A stretch of 64,000 bases of DNA from the NCBI GenBank assembly GCA_951799405.1, contig OX637356.1, forward strand, positions 10,563,229 to 10,627,228. Direction: 5' to 3'. The notes under the pieces are model-generated. The model was not told where the DNA came from, ran no database searches, and saw only the letters and a list, made by a program, of their open reading frames with translations. Below, piece after piece: positions 42,090-53,347 of the stretch. Position 1 is the first letter of the stretch; each line of letters begins with the position of its first letter. The stretch is from Agapetus fuscipes (taxonomy: Eukaryota > Arthropoda > Insecta > Trichoptera > Glossosomatidae). The position numbers and the translations under genes were made by a program.

Positions 42090-42545
42090 CCTCACAAGAC
42101 TACAAGAAAATTTCAAAAATTTAGATATTTTCCATGACTCATTAACAACCTTTCGCAATAAATTGAGATATTTTTCAACTCTGTCCCCTAACTCCCTCAA
42201 TCAAGCTCCTTCACTTACGTAATAATCCTTTCTTTTCCTCATTCCTTTCCACTTTACTTTTACTTTAATTTCTTTTCTTACACCTTGTTTCTTTTTCTTT
42301 CTTTTTTTTTGCTTGACAACTTGTGTCTTTTTGCTTTTTGTTTTTTGTTTTGCTCTCTTTTTCTTTTTATTTTCTTGTCTTCTCAATTTCCTATTATATA
42401 TCAATACTAGCTCAGCATACTGATCAAATTATTATTCTATCTCTATAATTTTAAATAGAAGAAACAATTTTGGCTTATATTAATTTTAAGAACACCATTG
42501 TAATCATTTTTATAAAGCTGTAGTTTTCTCAAATAAATAAATAAA
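42090..42545 (+). mobile_element. Possible LINE 3' end, pyrimidine-rich
   Basis: A CT-rich tract (42220-42400), then a short AT-rich stretch ending in AAATA repeats at 42530-42556, the kind of tail left by non-LTR elements. No ORF motif seen. Confidence 0.3.
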
Positions 42546-42559
42546 AATAAATAAAAGAC

Positions 42560-42740
42560 TGATCATCACATGACAAAAATTACATACCTAAAACTGAAAA
42601 TACATACCATAAACGGCACATGAATAAATATTGTCATAGTAATGTGTTTTCATGTGATGTACTGTCATTGTGATGTTTTGTTTTGTCATGTGTCGTTCTG
42701 TCATGTGTCGTTTTGTCACTGCGCCGTTCTCTCCTGTCAT
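42560..42740. repeat. CATGACA-type repeats, right
   Basis: 'gtcatgtgtcgttctgtcat' and similar words, complementary to those at 41995-42085. Confidence 0.6.
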
Positions 42741-42744
42741 CAGT

Positions 42745-42885
42745 GTCCAGTACCCCAAGTAGGTAGAATACTCTACATAAACACTCAATTGTAGCGTTTT
42801 ACCAAAAATATATGGAAACTGGAAAAGCTCCGCCAGTGAGCGTTTTACTTTCAAAACTCTAAAGGTGAGTTAAAACGTAAAGTGT
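42745..42885. repeat. Repeat G copy
   Basis: 'tagcgttttaccaaaaatat' and 'gtgagcgttttactttc'. The complement of 59190-59260 matches it, including 'ataccccaagta'. Confidence 0.45.
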
Positions 42886-43204
42886 GACCGGTTATGTAAT
42901 TTCTGCTATAGATGATTAGTCATGAATGTCATGCGCTTCTACGACTTTTTAATTGACAGGCAGGATCAATAAGAGATTTTGAATCAGAAGTGGGACTAAT
43001 ACAGCCCTTTTCCTTACATGTTATAACAGAAAGGTTCTCTGTTTTCAAAAATAATGCGGACCTTCAATCGTTTAAGTGTCTTCTGGTTTTTGTTCAACGT
43101 ACTTTTTTGAATCAGTTTGCATACAAAAAAAAAAGATAGAAGATCTAATAACAGATTTGGGAATTGTGAACAATAGTAACTAGACTGAAGTAAAGAATCT
43201 GTGA
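42886..43204. other. Possible decayed CR1-like LINE end
   Basis: 42990-43120 contains codons like LQSFKCLLVFVQRTFLN, which resemble the FKxxLKxxLF closing helix of CR1 ORFs. Weak. Confidence 0.25.
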
Positions 43205-43422
43205 GATCTATAATCTATAATAATCCATAATCTAAGTTGCAAGGATATATTCATTTAAAGTTTTCAAATGCATGCCCACAAACAAGCACGTGTAGTTCGC
43301 GCTTACAAATGCTGAATGTGTACTTACATACAAATAAAATCCAAACCTCAAATGAACGTAAGCCCTTCAACTTTTTCCGACCTTCCCTGACACATGGGTG
43401 ACATTGGCAAAGTGAACCATCT
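43205..43422 (-). mobile_element. LINE-A 3'-end copy
   Basis: Tail unit of the same diverged subgroup as 825-1055, with 'gttcgcgcttacaaatgctg'. Confidence 0.85.
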
Positions 43423-43542
43423 ATAATCTAAGTTGCAAGGATATATTTATTTAAAGCTCTCAAATGTATGCCCACAAACAAACACGTGTAGTTCGCGCTT
43501 ACAAATGCTGAATGCGAACTTACAAATAAAATCCAATGATGT
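43423..43542 (-). mobile_element. LINE-A fragment, tandem with the previous copy
   Basis: Repeats the first half of the preceding copy, in the same orientation and without a gap. Confidence 0.82.
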
Positions 43543-44431
43543 ATTTAATAAACTCAATTTAAGATTAATAAATTAATTCATGAACATGTACGACTATACA
43601 TATATTAACATAAATAATTAAACTAAATATAAAAGGGTACACGTGCTGTAGCCATTTAAGACATTCTGTTAGGTTAGGAATGTTGAATGAATACCCATCT
43701 GAAGAAGCAATTTTAAAATGATATGAAACACAGAAAAATTAGAAAAAATACATTAAAAAAGACTTTGTCTTAGAGACGTTTTCACTGAACTGCAAGTTTT
43801 TAACACAACAAAAAACACGCCAGATTTTCTATGACAAAAAAATCAACAACAATCTTGTTATTGGTTTCTTAGGTAGTTACACAGATGAGTTACGTTTATT
43901 CGCCGAGAAAAAATAAAATTCACGACTAGATATTACGAATAGAACAATCGTGCAATAAACGTTTCGACTCCATCCTGTCATTCAGCAGCCGCGGTCTAAT
44001 GCCAAAATGACATGCAAGGATGCCTGCTTGTAGAGGATATTATGATAGGCATGAGGCATAAATGAAACATCCGGTCTAAGCACAAGCATACACGTTTTTA
44101 TTTCATTATACAAACGGAGATTGCTTGAATTTTTAAACAGATGAAAAAAGCCTGGCAAAAGTTACACGTGTTGAGATTTCATTCAACTGACCATGTAACA
44201 TATTATGATAAATAAACATAGGAAAATTACCCTTGAGACCATGGGAATAGACACTGTTTTCCTATTTCATGAATCGTGTAAGAAAATAGTTGAATTGAAA
44301 CTGTAATTATTCAAAATGTTAACACTTTAACTTAGTCTCTTGGCCTAGAGAGGAAGAAAAAGCTTCATCTACAGACGCACACAGCTTAAAATATAAACGA
44401 CGTGAAAATCTGAACTACAACCGCCTTCTGT
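43543..44431. other. No gene seen
   Basis: No motif or repeat recognised. Confidence 0.5.
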
Positions 44432-44665
44432 ACCCTTAGTACGAGTTGCAAAACTTGAGAAAAGTAAACTTTAAAATATTAAAGCGTGATTTCTCCCAAA
44501 ATCTGCCGTTTTTGTTTCTTACAATTTGTGGTCTTAGCAAAAGAGTTACAGTGATGAAGAAAATCAAGTTCAAACAAACAAAAACGGCAGATTTTGGTGG
44601 AAATCACTCTTTAATAATTGCCATAAACTTTACATTACTCAAGTTTTGCAACTCGTACTAAGGGT
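44432..44665. mobile_element. Palindromic MITE
   Basis: 234 bp. The ends are 'acccttagtacgagttgcaa' and its exact complement. The ~85-bp arms continue through 'aaacttgag', 'attaaag.gtgatttc' and 'aaaatctgccgtttttgttt', leaving a central ~55 bp. 'ttctg' occurs just outside both ends, so the duplication may be 5-8 bp but is not clean. Superfamily unknown. An 71-codon frame inside is a by-product of the palindrome. Confidence 0.82.
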
Positions 44666-44689
44666 TCTGATAGTTCAACGTAACGTTTA

Positions 44690-44880
44690 CTGAATTGCTA
44701 AAGGTTACAAATATTTTTATAAAAATATTTGTAATCAATCTGCTCCTGAAGATGCCTCATTAGGCGAAAATGTTCGAGCACAAAAAATAAATAAGTGAAT
44801 TAAAACTATGTTTCCATTTGATTTTTTTAAATAATTAGAAATAGACTTTCACTGTGTTAATAAATCCACCTTAAAAATAA
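44690..44880 (+). repeat. Repeat F (Penelope-like) part with hammerhead-like motif
   Basis: Contains the motif at 44741-44781 and, downstream, the terminal word 'gactttcactgtgttaata' shared with 23840, 26563, 31240 and 53690. Confidence 0.55.
44741..44781 (+). ncRNA. Hammerhead-like motif 3
   Basis: Stem I TGCTC...GAGCA is perfect. The core CTGAAGA (one change from CTGATGA) is followed by one extra T, stem II GCCT-cat-TAGGC-type arms, then GAAAATGTTC, which can form a two-pair stem III before the cleavage C. This is the minimal type known from Penelope-like elements. Confidence 0.6.
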
Positions 44881-44904
44881 AATATCATAAACATTGATTG
44901 AATT

Positions 44905-45034
44905 CCCCCACTTCAACTGAAAGTGGTTGGTGTGAGGCCTGTAAAAATAAATAGGTCCCGAATCGCCAAAGGCGACCTCTTCATAGATAACGCAGGCAAG
45001 AAGTTACTCTATATGTGTAGCTAAGTTGCGTTTT
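44905..45034 (+). mobile_element. SINE-B 3' part
   Basis: 'ccacttcaactgaaagtgg' to 'gtgtagctaagttgcg', followed directly by a LINE-A copy. Confidence 0.82.
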
Positions 45035-45039
45035 TTTTA

Positions 45040-45284
45040 TTTGTTGGAATGAGGCTGACCACCGATACTGTAAAAAATGGTTCATTTTGCCAATGTCACC
45101 CCTGTTTCAGGGAAGATCGGCAAGAGTTACATGCTTTTTATTCATTTGAGATCGGGTTTATATACTGTAAGTCCACACGCAGCATGTTGAAGCGCAAAAT
45201 TATTCGTGTCTGTTTGTGGGAATGCAATATTTATCTCAAATGATTTATATCTTTGTAACTTAAATTAAGATTTAGATTTAGAAG
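45040..45284 (+). mobile_element. LINE-A 3'-end copy
   Basis: Complete tail unit. The next copy, in the same orientation, begins 5 bp later. Confidence 0.85.
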
Positions 45285-45287
45285 CAG

Positions 45288-45546
45288 TTTGTTCCTTGAG
45301 TTATAGGTTGGTATGCGGCTGAACACCCATACTGTAAAAAATAGTTCACTTTGCCAATGTCACCCCTGTTTCAGGGAAGGACGGCAAGAGTTGCAGAGCT
45401 TATGTTCATTTGAGATTTTTATATTGTAGGTCCACATGCGGCATGTGTTAGCGCGAAATTATACATGTCTGCTTGTGGGAATGCATTTAATATAAATCTT
45501 AAATGATATATATCTTTGCAGCTTAGATTAGATTAGATTAGATTGA
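45288..45546 (+). mobile_element. LINE-A 3'-end copy, tandem
   Basis: Complete tail unit ending in four TTAGA-type repeats. Confidence 0.9.
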
Positions 45547-46039
45547 AGGCCCTAAAGTCGTAATAGCGCCTTCATATAAACTCATCAAAATCCATGTACA
45601 CCTTTAGTTCATTAAATTACGCTTCTGTCAATACAAATTTGCAACTAAGATTAAAGATATAGAGCGGATACGTGTAAATAAATTGATACAAAACGAATAA
45701 AGCGGACACCCATATACATGACCTGCTTTCGAATCCTTGAATTGCTCAAACAAACAAACAAACAAACAAAACAAAAAAGATGTTTATGTGTCCAAACAGG
45801 CAGCGTATAGATTTATTCTCTGCAAAGTACAAAAGCTTTGAAATGTTTATTACGGAATAATGAAAACATTTTCAATTGGAATTTTCCACAAAACATTTTT
45901 TCCAGCTTTTCATTCTTGGGTCAAATAGAAGAGAACATTTTATGCTTCTTTACTTTGAACTTTAATTTACTCAACTTTAATTTAAGTAATTTTTCATCTC
46001 TCTGGAATACTTTTTTAATATCTTAATTTTAATAAGTTG
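45547..46039. other. No gene seen; CAAA microsatellite
   Basis: A short CAAA repeat at about 45749-45773. Otherwise AT-rich. Confidence 0.45.
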
Positions 46040-46054
46040 ATTGGAACCCCTATT

Positions 46055-46137
46055 TTTTTCTTAAAAGAGCGTGAGCTTACACGTGTCCACTTGTGGATAT
46101 GAATAAAATATTAAATGTTAATATATCTTGGCAGCTT
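46055..46137 (+). mobile_element. LINE-A fragment
   Basis: Terminal third of the tail unit. Confidence 0.65.
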
Positions 46138-46257
46138 AGAAATAGAGAATATAAAGAGGACATAAAAACATTAATGAAAATGGGAATAAAAATTGTACTT
46201 AGTCTATTTCCTTATCTATATCATTTATTTGTACGCATAATTTGGCATATTATACGT

Positions 46258-46350
46258 AATCCTTGTCTTATAGGTTGGTATGAGGCTGACCACCCATACT
46301 GTAAAAAATGGTTAATTTTGCCAACGTCACCCCTGTTTCAGGGAAGGAAT
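46258..46350 (+). mobile_element. LINE-A fragment
   Basis: First third of the tail unit. It faces the next copy across about 20 bp. Confidence 0.75.
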
Positions 46351-46365
46351 GCCTCAATCGAATCA

Positions 46366-46816
46366 ACTAATCTAATCTAATCTAATCTAAGCTGCAAAGA
46401 TATATATCATTTAAGTTTTATATTAAATGCATTCCCACAAGCAGATATGTATAATTTCGCGCTAACACATGCCGCATGTGGACCTACAATATAAAAACCC
46501 AATCTCAAATGAACATAAGCCTTGCAACTCTTGCCGTCCTTCCCTGAAACAGAGGTGACATTGGCAAAGTGAACCAATTTTTACATTATGGGTGGTCAGC
46601 CGCATAACAATCTATAAGTCAAGGAACATACATGACAAATTACATTTTTTAAAAACAATAAATCACAATATATACATGGACATAAAAAACTAAATCATAA
46701 AACCAATTTTACTTTAACAAACCTCAGCCGCCAACATCACAGATCAACCGCCATTTCTTTCTATCCTTACATACTTCTTTCATTTCCTCCAGAGTCATAA
46801 CCTTCTTCATACAAGC
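46366..46816 (-). mobile_element. LINE-A with ORF end
   Basis: Minus strand: four TTAGA-type repeats at 46366-46388, the tail unit, the 3' UTR, then about 30 codons of ORF end with MKEVCKDRKKWRLI, up to 46816 where the copy is truncated. Very similar to 54301-54800. Confidence 0.9.
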
Positions 46817-47269
46817 TCTACAATTCAATCAACCATTCACATTTATTTAATTTTTCGAAAAATCCTTGATTTCCGCCTTTGGTTCTGTACGAATCATCAA
46901 AAACAACACGTAAATTAAAATAAATAAACCTAAGAAGTAATGTATCGTGTTTGAAGAGTATTGAAAGAAAAGTAAAGGTACCAACACAAGACGCAAAGTG
47001 ATAGAAATACGCACGTGCCGAGGATGTGGCTGCCTTGGATACGTTATCTTGTGATTGATTCATATTTGATGAGTGTGGCAAAAAGAAGCACACATATATC
47101 CCATTCGCATCAATCAGTCACGGCATCTGAAGGAATTACAGATTTGGTATCGGGAACTCTACCCCAAGCATAGAGAATTAAGCCAAAATTAAACCATAGC
47201 GTTTTACCGAAAACGATAGATAACTTTACCCAGTTTTATACACTGTAATTTTGTCGCCATTCCACTAGA
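46817..47269. other. No gene seen
   Basis: A 91-codon minus-strand frame has no recognisable motif. Repeat G-like 'tagcgttttaccgaaaacga' at about 47199. Confidence 0.4.
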
Positions 47270-47545
47270 TGTGGCTAGAGCCTCTGCAGAGCTGCCTCCA
47301 TTTTTTCCTATCCTTACATACCTCTTTCAGTTCATTTATATCCATCACCTTTTCATGCATTTTCTTCTTTTACGCTCGCTTTGTATATCCCATTCTTTGA
47401 CAATCCCTTCAATTTGATCCCTCCATACTTTTCTCGGTCGTCCTTTACCTCGTATTCATTTCACACTTCCTCTGTATATATACGAGTACTTTGTCAATCA
47501 TCATTCATTCTTTCCACATGCCTAAACCTTCTTACGTTTTTATCA
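47270..47545 (-). pseudogene. LINE reverse-transcriptase C-terminus
   Basis: Minus strand: codons in more than one frame read RHVERMNDDRLTK, GKGRPRKVWRDQIEGIVKEW, KCMKKVMDINELKEVCKDRK and KWRQLCRG. The pattern is that of the LINE-A ORF end but of a different subfamily (LCRG rather than LICNVGG), and the same as the 10985-11345 remnant. It is frameshifted, without its own tail unit. Confidence 0.7.
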
Positions 47546-48042
47546 ATAAAAATAACATTATATAACACTTCAGTATGATTTTCTCAACCTCAAAGAAAAA
47601 GTGATCCGATTCGCCTCGGTCTACCCTATTTGAACAAACTTAAACAGTACGTAAATAATATCGACGCTTAAAAGGCAATAGGGCATAAGCGACAAAAACT
47701 AAATGTAATCAGGAAAGCAGTTTAAAGTTTGACATTGCCGAAAAAAGGTATAACTTTTTTATTTTTTATCATATCGTTAAAATCAAAACAGTTAAAAAAA
47801 ATAAAGGCATTTATTGGCATTCCTATTAATGTGGTTTTGCGATGTTTTACGATTTTTTTTATTTCACAAGCGCATTTAGGACAAAAAAGGCAAAAATCTT
47901 GTCGGTAACACCAAAACCATACTTATAAAACGTAGTTTTTTTGCTTGGGTATAAACAGCAAAAAAAATCATCGTAGATCTATGGGAGTTAGCGTTTTAGA
48001 AAGAGCGGATAATTTTAAGTAGGATAGCATTCTATTGTCGGT
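47546..48042. other. No gene seen
   Basis: No motif recognised. Confidence 0.45.
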
Positions 48043-48175
48043 GTTATGGCCGAGGGGGCCAAGTGGGCCGATCGTTCTAGCGTGTTTGGATTGGAATAAC
48101 GTTGGTTTAACCCCCGCTTGGGTCATTTGACCATAACTTTGACCCTGGTTCAACATATGTTATTGGGTAATTATC
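48043..48175 (+). mobile_element. SINE-C, head part of a split copy
   Basis: 'tggccgagggggccaagtgg' head and the following body up to 'gggtaattatcaatta', where LINE-A interrupts. B box mutated. Confidence 0.8.
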
Positions 48176-48606
48176 AATTAATCTAATCTAATCTAATCTA
48201 AGCTGCAAGGATATATACCGTTTAAGATTTATATTAAATGCATTCCCACAAGCAGACATGTATAATTTCGCGCTAACACATGCCGCATGTGGACCTACAT
48301 TATAAGAACCCATCTCAAATGAACATAAGCCCTGCAACTCTTGCCGTCCTTCCCTGAGACAGGGGTGACATTGGCAAAGTGAACCATTTTTTCACAGTAT
48401 GGGTGGTCAGCCGCATACCAACCTATAAGTCAAGGAACATAAATGACAAATTACATTTTTAAAATCACTAAATTATAACACGTATGTATGGATATCAAAA
48501 ACTAACAGAAAACAAATTTAAATTTAAAAAACCCTAGCCGCCAACATCACAGATTAACCGCCATTTCCTTCTGTCCTTACACACTTATTTCATTTCCTTC
48601 AGATAA
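48176..48606 (-). mobile_element. LINE-A inserted in SINE-C
   Basis: Full tail unit, 3' UTR and a short stretch of ORF end on the minus strand. 'attatcaatt' on both sides may be a ~10-bp duplication, but the SINE's own AT palindrome makes this uncertain. Confidence 0.88.
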
Positions 48607-48685
48607 TGAATTATCAATTGATGACCTGTTTCAGGCCAGGCAGAATAGGTTGGTAAATTGCATTCATCTTCACAAATCTATTTAA
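48607..48685 (+). mobile_element. SINE-C, 3' part of a split copy
   Basis: 'aggccaggcagaataggttg' to 'tcttcacaaatc' and an A-run. Confidence 0.8.
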
Positions 48686-49104
48686 AAAAAAAATCATAAC
48701 TAATTTTTGATAAAAACGTAAATTATTCCTTTTAACCGTCGAAATGTTTTCATTCACACTCTGCTTTCATACAATTTCAATACAGAAAGTTCCTAACAAA
48801 GTAGATCATAAGGCGAGTACGCGTCTTTTACTTCAGAACAAAGTCACAAATTTGCATGTCGAGTCAAAGGGCGCGGATTCCGCGGGAACTTTGCTATAAT
48901 GAAAATCTAGTTGCCGGCTCCGCAGTTGTACTAATGAGGACGCGACAAAAGTGAGTGCCAGAAAGCCTACGCGGGAAACTGGGGTTAATATTAAAACAAG
49001 GCTAGTTAATCAGATTATTCAAAAGTTAATACATCACCGAATACAATAGTGTTTTAAAATTGACACTTCTAAGAAAATTCTTCTTTTCTTTTTTCTCTTT
49101 TCTC
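48686..49104. other. No gene seen
   Basis: 48820-48990 is GC-richer without a recognisable frame. Confidence 0.4.
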
Positions 49105-49108
49105 GAAA

Positions 49109-51151
49109 GAGATTCTCGAAAACAGCAACGATAATGGTATGAGAGTCATCCACTTTGCCTCAGCACGACAAATGTCAATCATGGGCACAATTTTTCCACA
49201 CAAAGAAATCCACAAGGGAACGTGGAAGTCTCACGATGGTAGAACAATGAATCAAATCGACCACCTTCTCGTTGAAAGGAAACATCTAAGAATGATTCAT
49301 GATGTTCGGAGCTATCGGGGGGCAGACTGTGACACAGATCACTTCCTGTCTGTGACAATTTTCAAAGAAAAAATACTGAGTCATAATAAATCAAAACCGT
49401 CTACAAGACTAAGATATAATCTGGACATCCTGAACAATAAAGAGGGATTAGAAAGGTATAGAAAAGGCATCAATGACCAATTGCACAACCTGAGTGAGAG
49501 TCAGGTGGCAACTGAAGAAATAACTGAAGCCAGTGATAACCAGTACTTGGAATTTCATATGTCTCAAGATGAAGTCATGGATGAAGTCTCAAGTGTGGAA
49601 GAAAGTGATCCTACAGCAAACCAGCTGAGGGTTGAAGAGTCTTGGAAGCTAATTATGCAGGTCATTAAGCAAACTGCTGAAAAGGAGATTGGGAAGATGG
49701 ATCAACATGCAAGTAAGCCATGGTTTGATGAGGAATGCAGACGTGCTGTTATGTGGCGGAAGGAACTCAGAAACTGTCTTCTTCAAGGAAGTAACCAAAA
49801 CCTGGAGAATGAATGGAAAGGAAGAAAAAGACAAGTACGAAACCTCTTGAGAGCCAAAAAACGCTTGCATCATAAGCGGCTGATGGAGAAGCTTGAGAGT
49901 GACAATAGGGATGGAAGGAACTCTAGGAAATTCTTTGATTTCGTCAGAAAGGCGAAGTGTGGATCTCAACAGCGTAGTAGCCAGATAATGGATGAACAGG
50001 GAAACATCATTGCTGATCGAGATCAAATACTTGACGTGTGGAAGAATCATTTCACTGGATTGCTGCGAGGTGAGAGTCCGGATAATCCTTTGCAACCATC
50101 TAGAGTTCTCACGGTGGAACCCGAAGTTCCTCCACCAAGTCGAGATGAGGTAGTACAGGCAATTAAGAGTTTAAAGAAGTCAAGATCTCCTGGAAACGAT
50201 GATATCCCTGCTGAGTTACTGAAATGTGGCGGAGAAGCATTAGAAAATGCTCTGTGGGGTCTTTATCAGGATGTTTGGAAACATGAGGTACTGCCAGATA
50301 GCTGGAAAGTTGCACTATTGTGTCCAATACATAAAAAAGGAGACAAAATGCTATGCTCTAATTATAGAGGTATCTCACTTCTCCCAGCGGCATACAAAAT
50401 ATTGTCTAATATTCTGCTAAGAAGAATTATACCATATGCTGAATGTGCTCTTGGAGAGTACCAAGCAGGTTTCAGAAGGAATCGGAGCACAACGGACCAG
50501 ATCTTTTCTTTGAGGCAAATATTAGAGAAGAAGTGGGAATATGCTCAAGATACTCATTGCCTTTTTGTCGACTTCAAGACTGCTTATGACTCAGTGCATC
50601 GTTTGGGGCTGTGGAGCGTTTTACGAGACTATGGAATTCCTGGAAAACTCATCAAACTGGTTCAGATATCCATAGAAAATTCAAGAGCTCAAATACTGCT
50701 GCAGGGACAGGTCTCGGATCCCTTTGAGATCAGTTCAGGCCTAAAGCAGGGTGACGCCCTTTCTCCATTGCTCTTCAACCTAGCCTTAGAAAAGGTTGTG
50801 AGAGAAACCAAACCTGTGTATGGTGGAATCACCATAGGAAGTACCATTAGGCTGCTGGGATATGCGGATGATATGGTGCTTCTGGGAGAGAACGCTGCAC
50901 AGCTCCGGGCGCTCTTCTTACCAATGGAGAGAATGGCAAGGAGGATAGGATTGAGAATTAATGAGGGGAAAACTGAATACTTGCCTGTGGCGCGGCGGGA
51001 TATTCAAGAAGATTTGAATGTAGATAATTACAAGTTTAAGAACTGCAATTCATTCAAATACTTGGGTACCCTTATAAATGACAAAAATATCCTATCCTCA
51101 GAATTACATGCCCGAATTCACTCCGGCAATAATGCTTTTTTTTGGCCTTAG
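49109..51151 (+). pseudogene. RTE LINE endonuclease/reverse-transcriptase ORF, main part
   Basis: ENSNDNG and MRVIHFASARQMSIM are in frame before and after the first ATG (49139), so that ATG is internal and the endonuclease N-terminus is lost. Residues counted from 49139: 1-80 are the endonuclease C-terminus (NQIDHLLVERK, then GADCDTDHFLSV with the catalytic SDH-type TDH). Residues 340-400 open the reverse transcriptase (SPGNDDIPAEL, LCPIHKKGDK). QAGFRRNRSTTDQI follows, then motif A VDFKTAYDS with Asp 478, motif B SSGLKQGDALSPLLFN, and motif C YADD at 575-578. The catalytic residues I can check are intact. The frame ends at 51151 because of an extra T in a T8 run at 51136-51143. The protein would copy RNA at nicked target DNA. 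Confidence 0.88.
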
Positions 51152-51650
51152 AGGGCTATTGTGCTCAAAATGGCTATCCCGCTCCACAAAATTCAAGATT
51201 TACACTTCCATTGTTCGGCCAGTTGTGTTGTACGGATGCGAAGCCTGGAGTCTGACTCAGAAACAAGAAAAATCTCTCCAGGTCTTTGAGAACAAAATGC
51301 TTCGTCGCATTCTCGGACCTGTATTTGAAGATGACAGGTGGCGTATCCGGACCAACGCGGAGCTGATGTCCGTGTTTCAAGATGCTAACATAGTGTCGGT
51401 AATGAAATCAAGAAGACTCCAGTGGGCCGGACATGTAGCACGTGCAGAGGACTCCAGGATCATTAGAACAGTCTTGGATGGTGCCCCTTCAGGTGTTAGA
51501 CCACTCGGACGTCCCAGGATGGGGTGGGCAGACAACATTGAAGCCGATGCCGAAATTCTGGGAGTGAGGGGACATTGGAGGGAAGCTGCACAAGACAGGG
51601 AGTCCTGGAGGATTGTGGTGCGGGAGGCCCTGAGCCTTCAAGGCTTATGA
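51078..51650 (+). pseudogene. RTE LINE ORF, C-terminal part after the frameshift
   Basis: The true continuation starts about 51136, in the +1 frame: FGLRGLLCSKWLSRSTKFKI, RPVVLYGCEAWSLTQ, NKMLRRILGP, then LQWAGHVARAED and GRPRMGWADNIEADAE, ending EALSLQGL and a stop at 51648-51650. This is the usual post-catalytic region of insect RTE ORFs. No other break is visible, so a single-base change separates this from an intact C-terminus. Confidence 0.85.
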
Positions 51651-51696
51651 GCCGAAGAAAGTAAAGTAAAGTAAGTAAGAAAATTCAATCCAATTT

Positions 51697-51790
51697 CAAG
51701 TTGCAAAGATATGTTACATCGGAGACTTACATTATTTGAATTTTCACAAGCAGATACGTATAAGTCCGCGTTTAAACATGCCGCACGTGG
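51697..51790 (-). mobile_element. LINE-A 3'-end, first part of an interrupted copy
   Basis: From 'ttgcaaagatatgttacat' to 'catgccgcacgtgga', then interrupted. Confidence 0.78.
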
Positions 51791-51888
51791 ATTTTCGATA
51801 AATAAATACTTTTCGTCACGCCGTACAATAAATTGCCTTTTAACGCGACAAAATGAATACATATTCTATAAAGTATATTCGATGTATA
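51791..51888 (+). repeat. ~95-bp duplicated segment, copy 1
   Basis: 'cgtcacgccgtacaataaat' and 'ttgccttttaacgcg' through 'atattcgatgtata'. Almost identical to 52731-52830. It sits inside a LINE-A copy, which continues at 51889. Confidence 0.82.
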
Positions 51889-51920
51889 TAAAAACCCGAA
51901 TCTCAAATGAACATGCGTGA
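51889..51920 (-). mobile_element. LINE-A 3'-end, second part of an interrupted copy
   Basis: 'aaaacccgaatctcaaatga' follows in LINE-A order. Confidence 0.65.
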
Positions 51921-52361
51921 CCTAACCGTTTGGTAAACGTAATGACTTATTACAATCTACCTCCAACTAAACACTAAGGCTTGGTATTTTAAACGTTTTC
52001 CAATGTGACTTTAAACTGATAACAAAAGTTTCTCACACGATTGACATAAGTGCGTCCTTTTCATTCTTTATAAATCGCTATGCTTGTGTTAAAAATACTG
52101 GGTCTAAATTTTGGATTCGGTGGAGAATTCAGCTTGATAAAACAAAATTTTCGTCAAATATGTAAAAAAAATCCCTTGTCAAAATTTGCTAAAAAAACAC
52201 CGGTTTGTTACCTCCTTGGAAGACTGCCAAAGAGTTGGAAGGATAGCTAAACTTAAACCTCTCAAGACTAGCTCTAACTTTTTTCTAAAATAATTCGATA
52301 ATGTAGATAAAGAAGAAGAAGAAAATTTGCCATAATTTTGCAATTTTATTCGTAAACGACT
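51921..52361. other. No gene seen
   Basis: No motif recognised. Confidence 0.45.
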
Positions 52362-52730
52362 AATCTAATCTAATTTAATCTAATCTAAGTTGCAAAGATA
52401 TGTTACATTAGAGATTCACATTACATGCATTTTCACAAGCAGACACGTACAAGTTCACGCTTGCACATGCCGCATGTGAACCTACAACATAAAAACAAAT
52501 CTCAAATAGACATACACCCTGCAACTCTTGCCGTCCTTCCCTGAAACAGGGGTGACATTGGCAAAGTGAACCATTTTACAGCATGGGTGGTTAGCCGCAT
52601 ACCAACTTACAAGTCAAGAAACATACACGACAAATTACATTTTTAACTCAATAAATAATAATATGTATAGACATCAAAACTAAAAAAGAAACCAACGTCT
52701 AATAAATAAAATTTTAAATTATTTTTGTGC
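52362..52730 (-). mobile_element. LINE-A 3'-end with 3' UTR
   Basis: Four TTAGA-type repeats at the low end, the tail unit and about 100 bp of 3' UTR. It abuts the duplicated segment. Confidence 0.9.
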
Positions 52731-52830
52731 TCTTTTCGATAAATCAATACCTTTCGTCACGCCGTACAATAAATTGCCTTTTAACGCGCCAAAATGAATA
52801 CATATTCTATAAAGTATATTCGATGTATAC
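52731..52830 (+). repeat. ~95-bp duplicated segment, copy 2
   Basis: Differs from copy 1 by only a few bases. Confidence 0.82.
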
Positions 52831-53088
52831 AGTATACAATATTCGACTTATGCGATTCGTGATGGTTGCTACGAAAGACTTCCCTTCAAAAGAGAAACCC
52901 AGGGCGATAACTTCAAAAGCTTCGATTTTCAATTAACGAAGAAAACGATGTACCTACCTACATACTTCGGGTGCTTACGTACTTCTAATAAAATAACATG
53001 TCCAAAATGTATTCAAGAAAAAAATTACAAACATTCGCTTTCCTTGACAGTTGTGGTTTTTTGTGTAGTCTATATCTTATATCTCGTC
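52831..53088. other. No gene seen
   Basis: No motif recognised. Confidence 0.35.
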
Positions 53089-53320
53089 TAATCTAAGTTG
53101 CAAAAATACGTAAAATTGGGGAGTCATATTACATGCATTCTCACAAGTAGACACGTATTAGTGCAAGCTTGTACATGCCGCATGTGAACCTACAAAATAA
53201 AAACCCAAATCTCAAATGAATATACACTCTGCAACTCTTGCTGGCCTTCCCTGAAACAGACGTGACATTGGCAAAGTGAACCATTTTCTACTGCATGAGT
53301 GCACAGGATACCAGCACTAC
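53089..53320 (-). mobile_element. LINE-A 3'-end copy
   Basis: Diverged but nearly complete tail unit. Confidence 0.82.
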
Positions 53321-53347
53321 AAAAATCCTTTTCGTAAAACTGTAAAA

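Larger units (their letters stand above)
49105..51690 (+). mobile_element. RTE-type LINE, 5'-truncated, one frameshift
   Basis: The copy begins inside the endonuclease domain and ends with a very short 3' region of 'agtaa' repeats (about 51655-51685), as RTE elements do. It holds the two overlapping frames described separately. Confidence 0.88.

Noticed and set aside
42201..42404. Lysine-rich minus-strand frame of 67 codons
   Set aside because: It is the translation of a pyrimidine-rich low-complexity tract.
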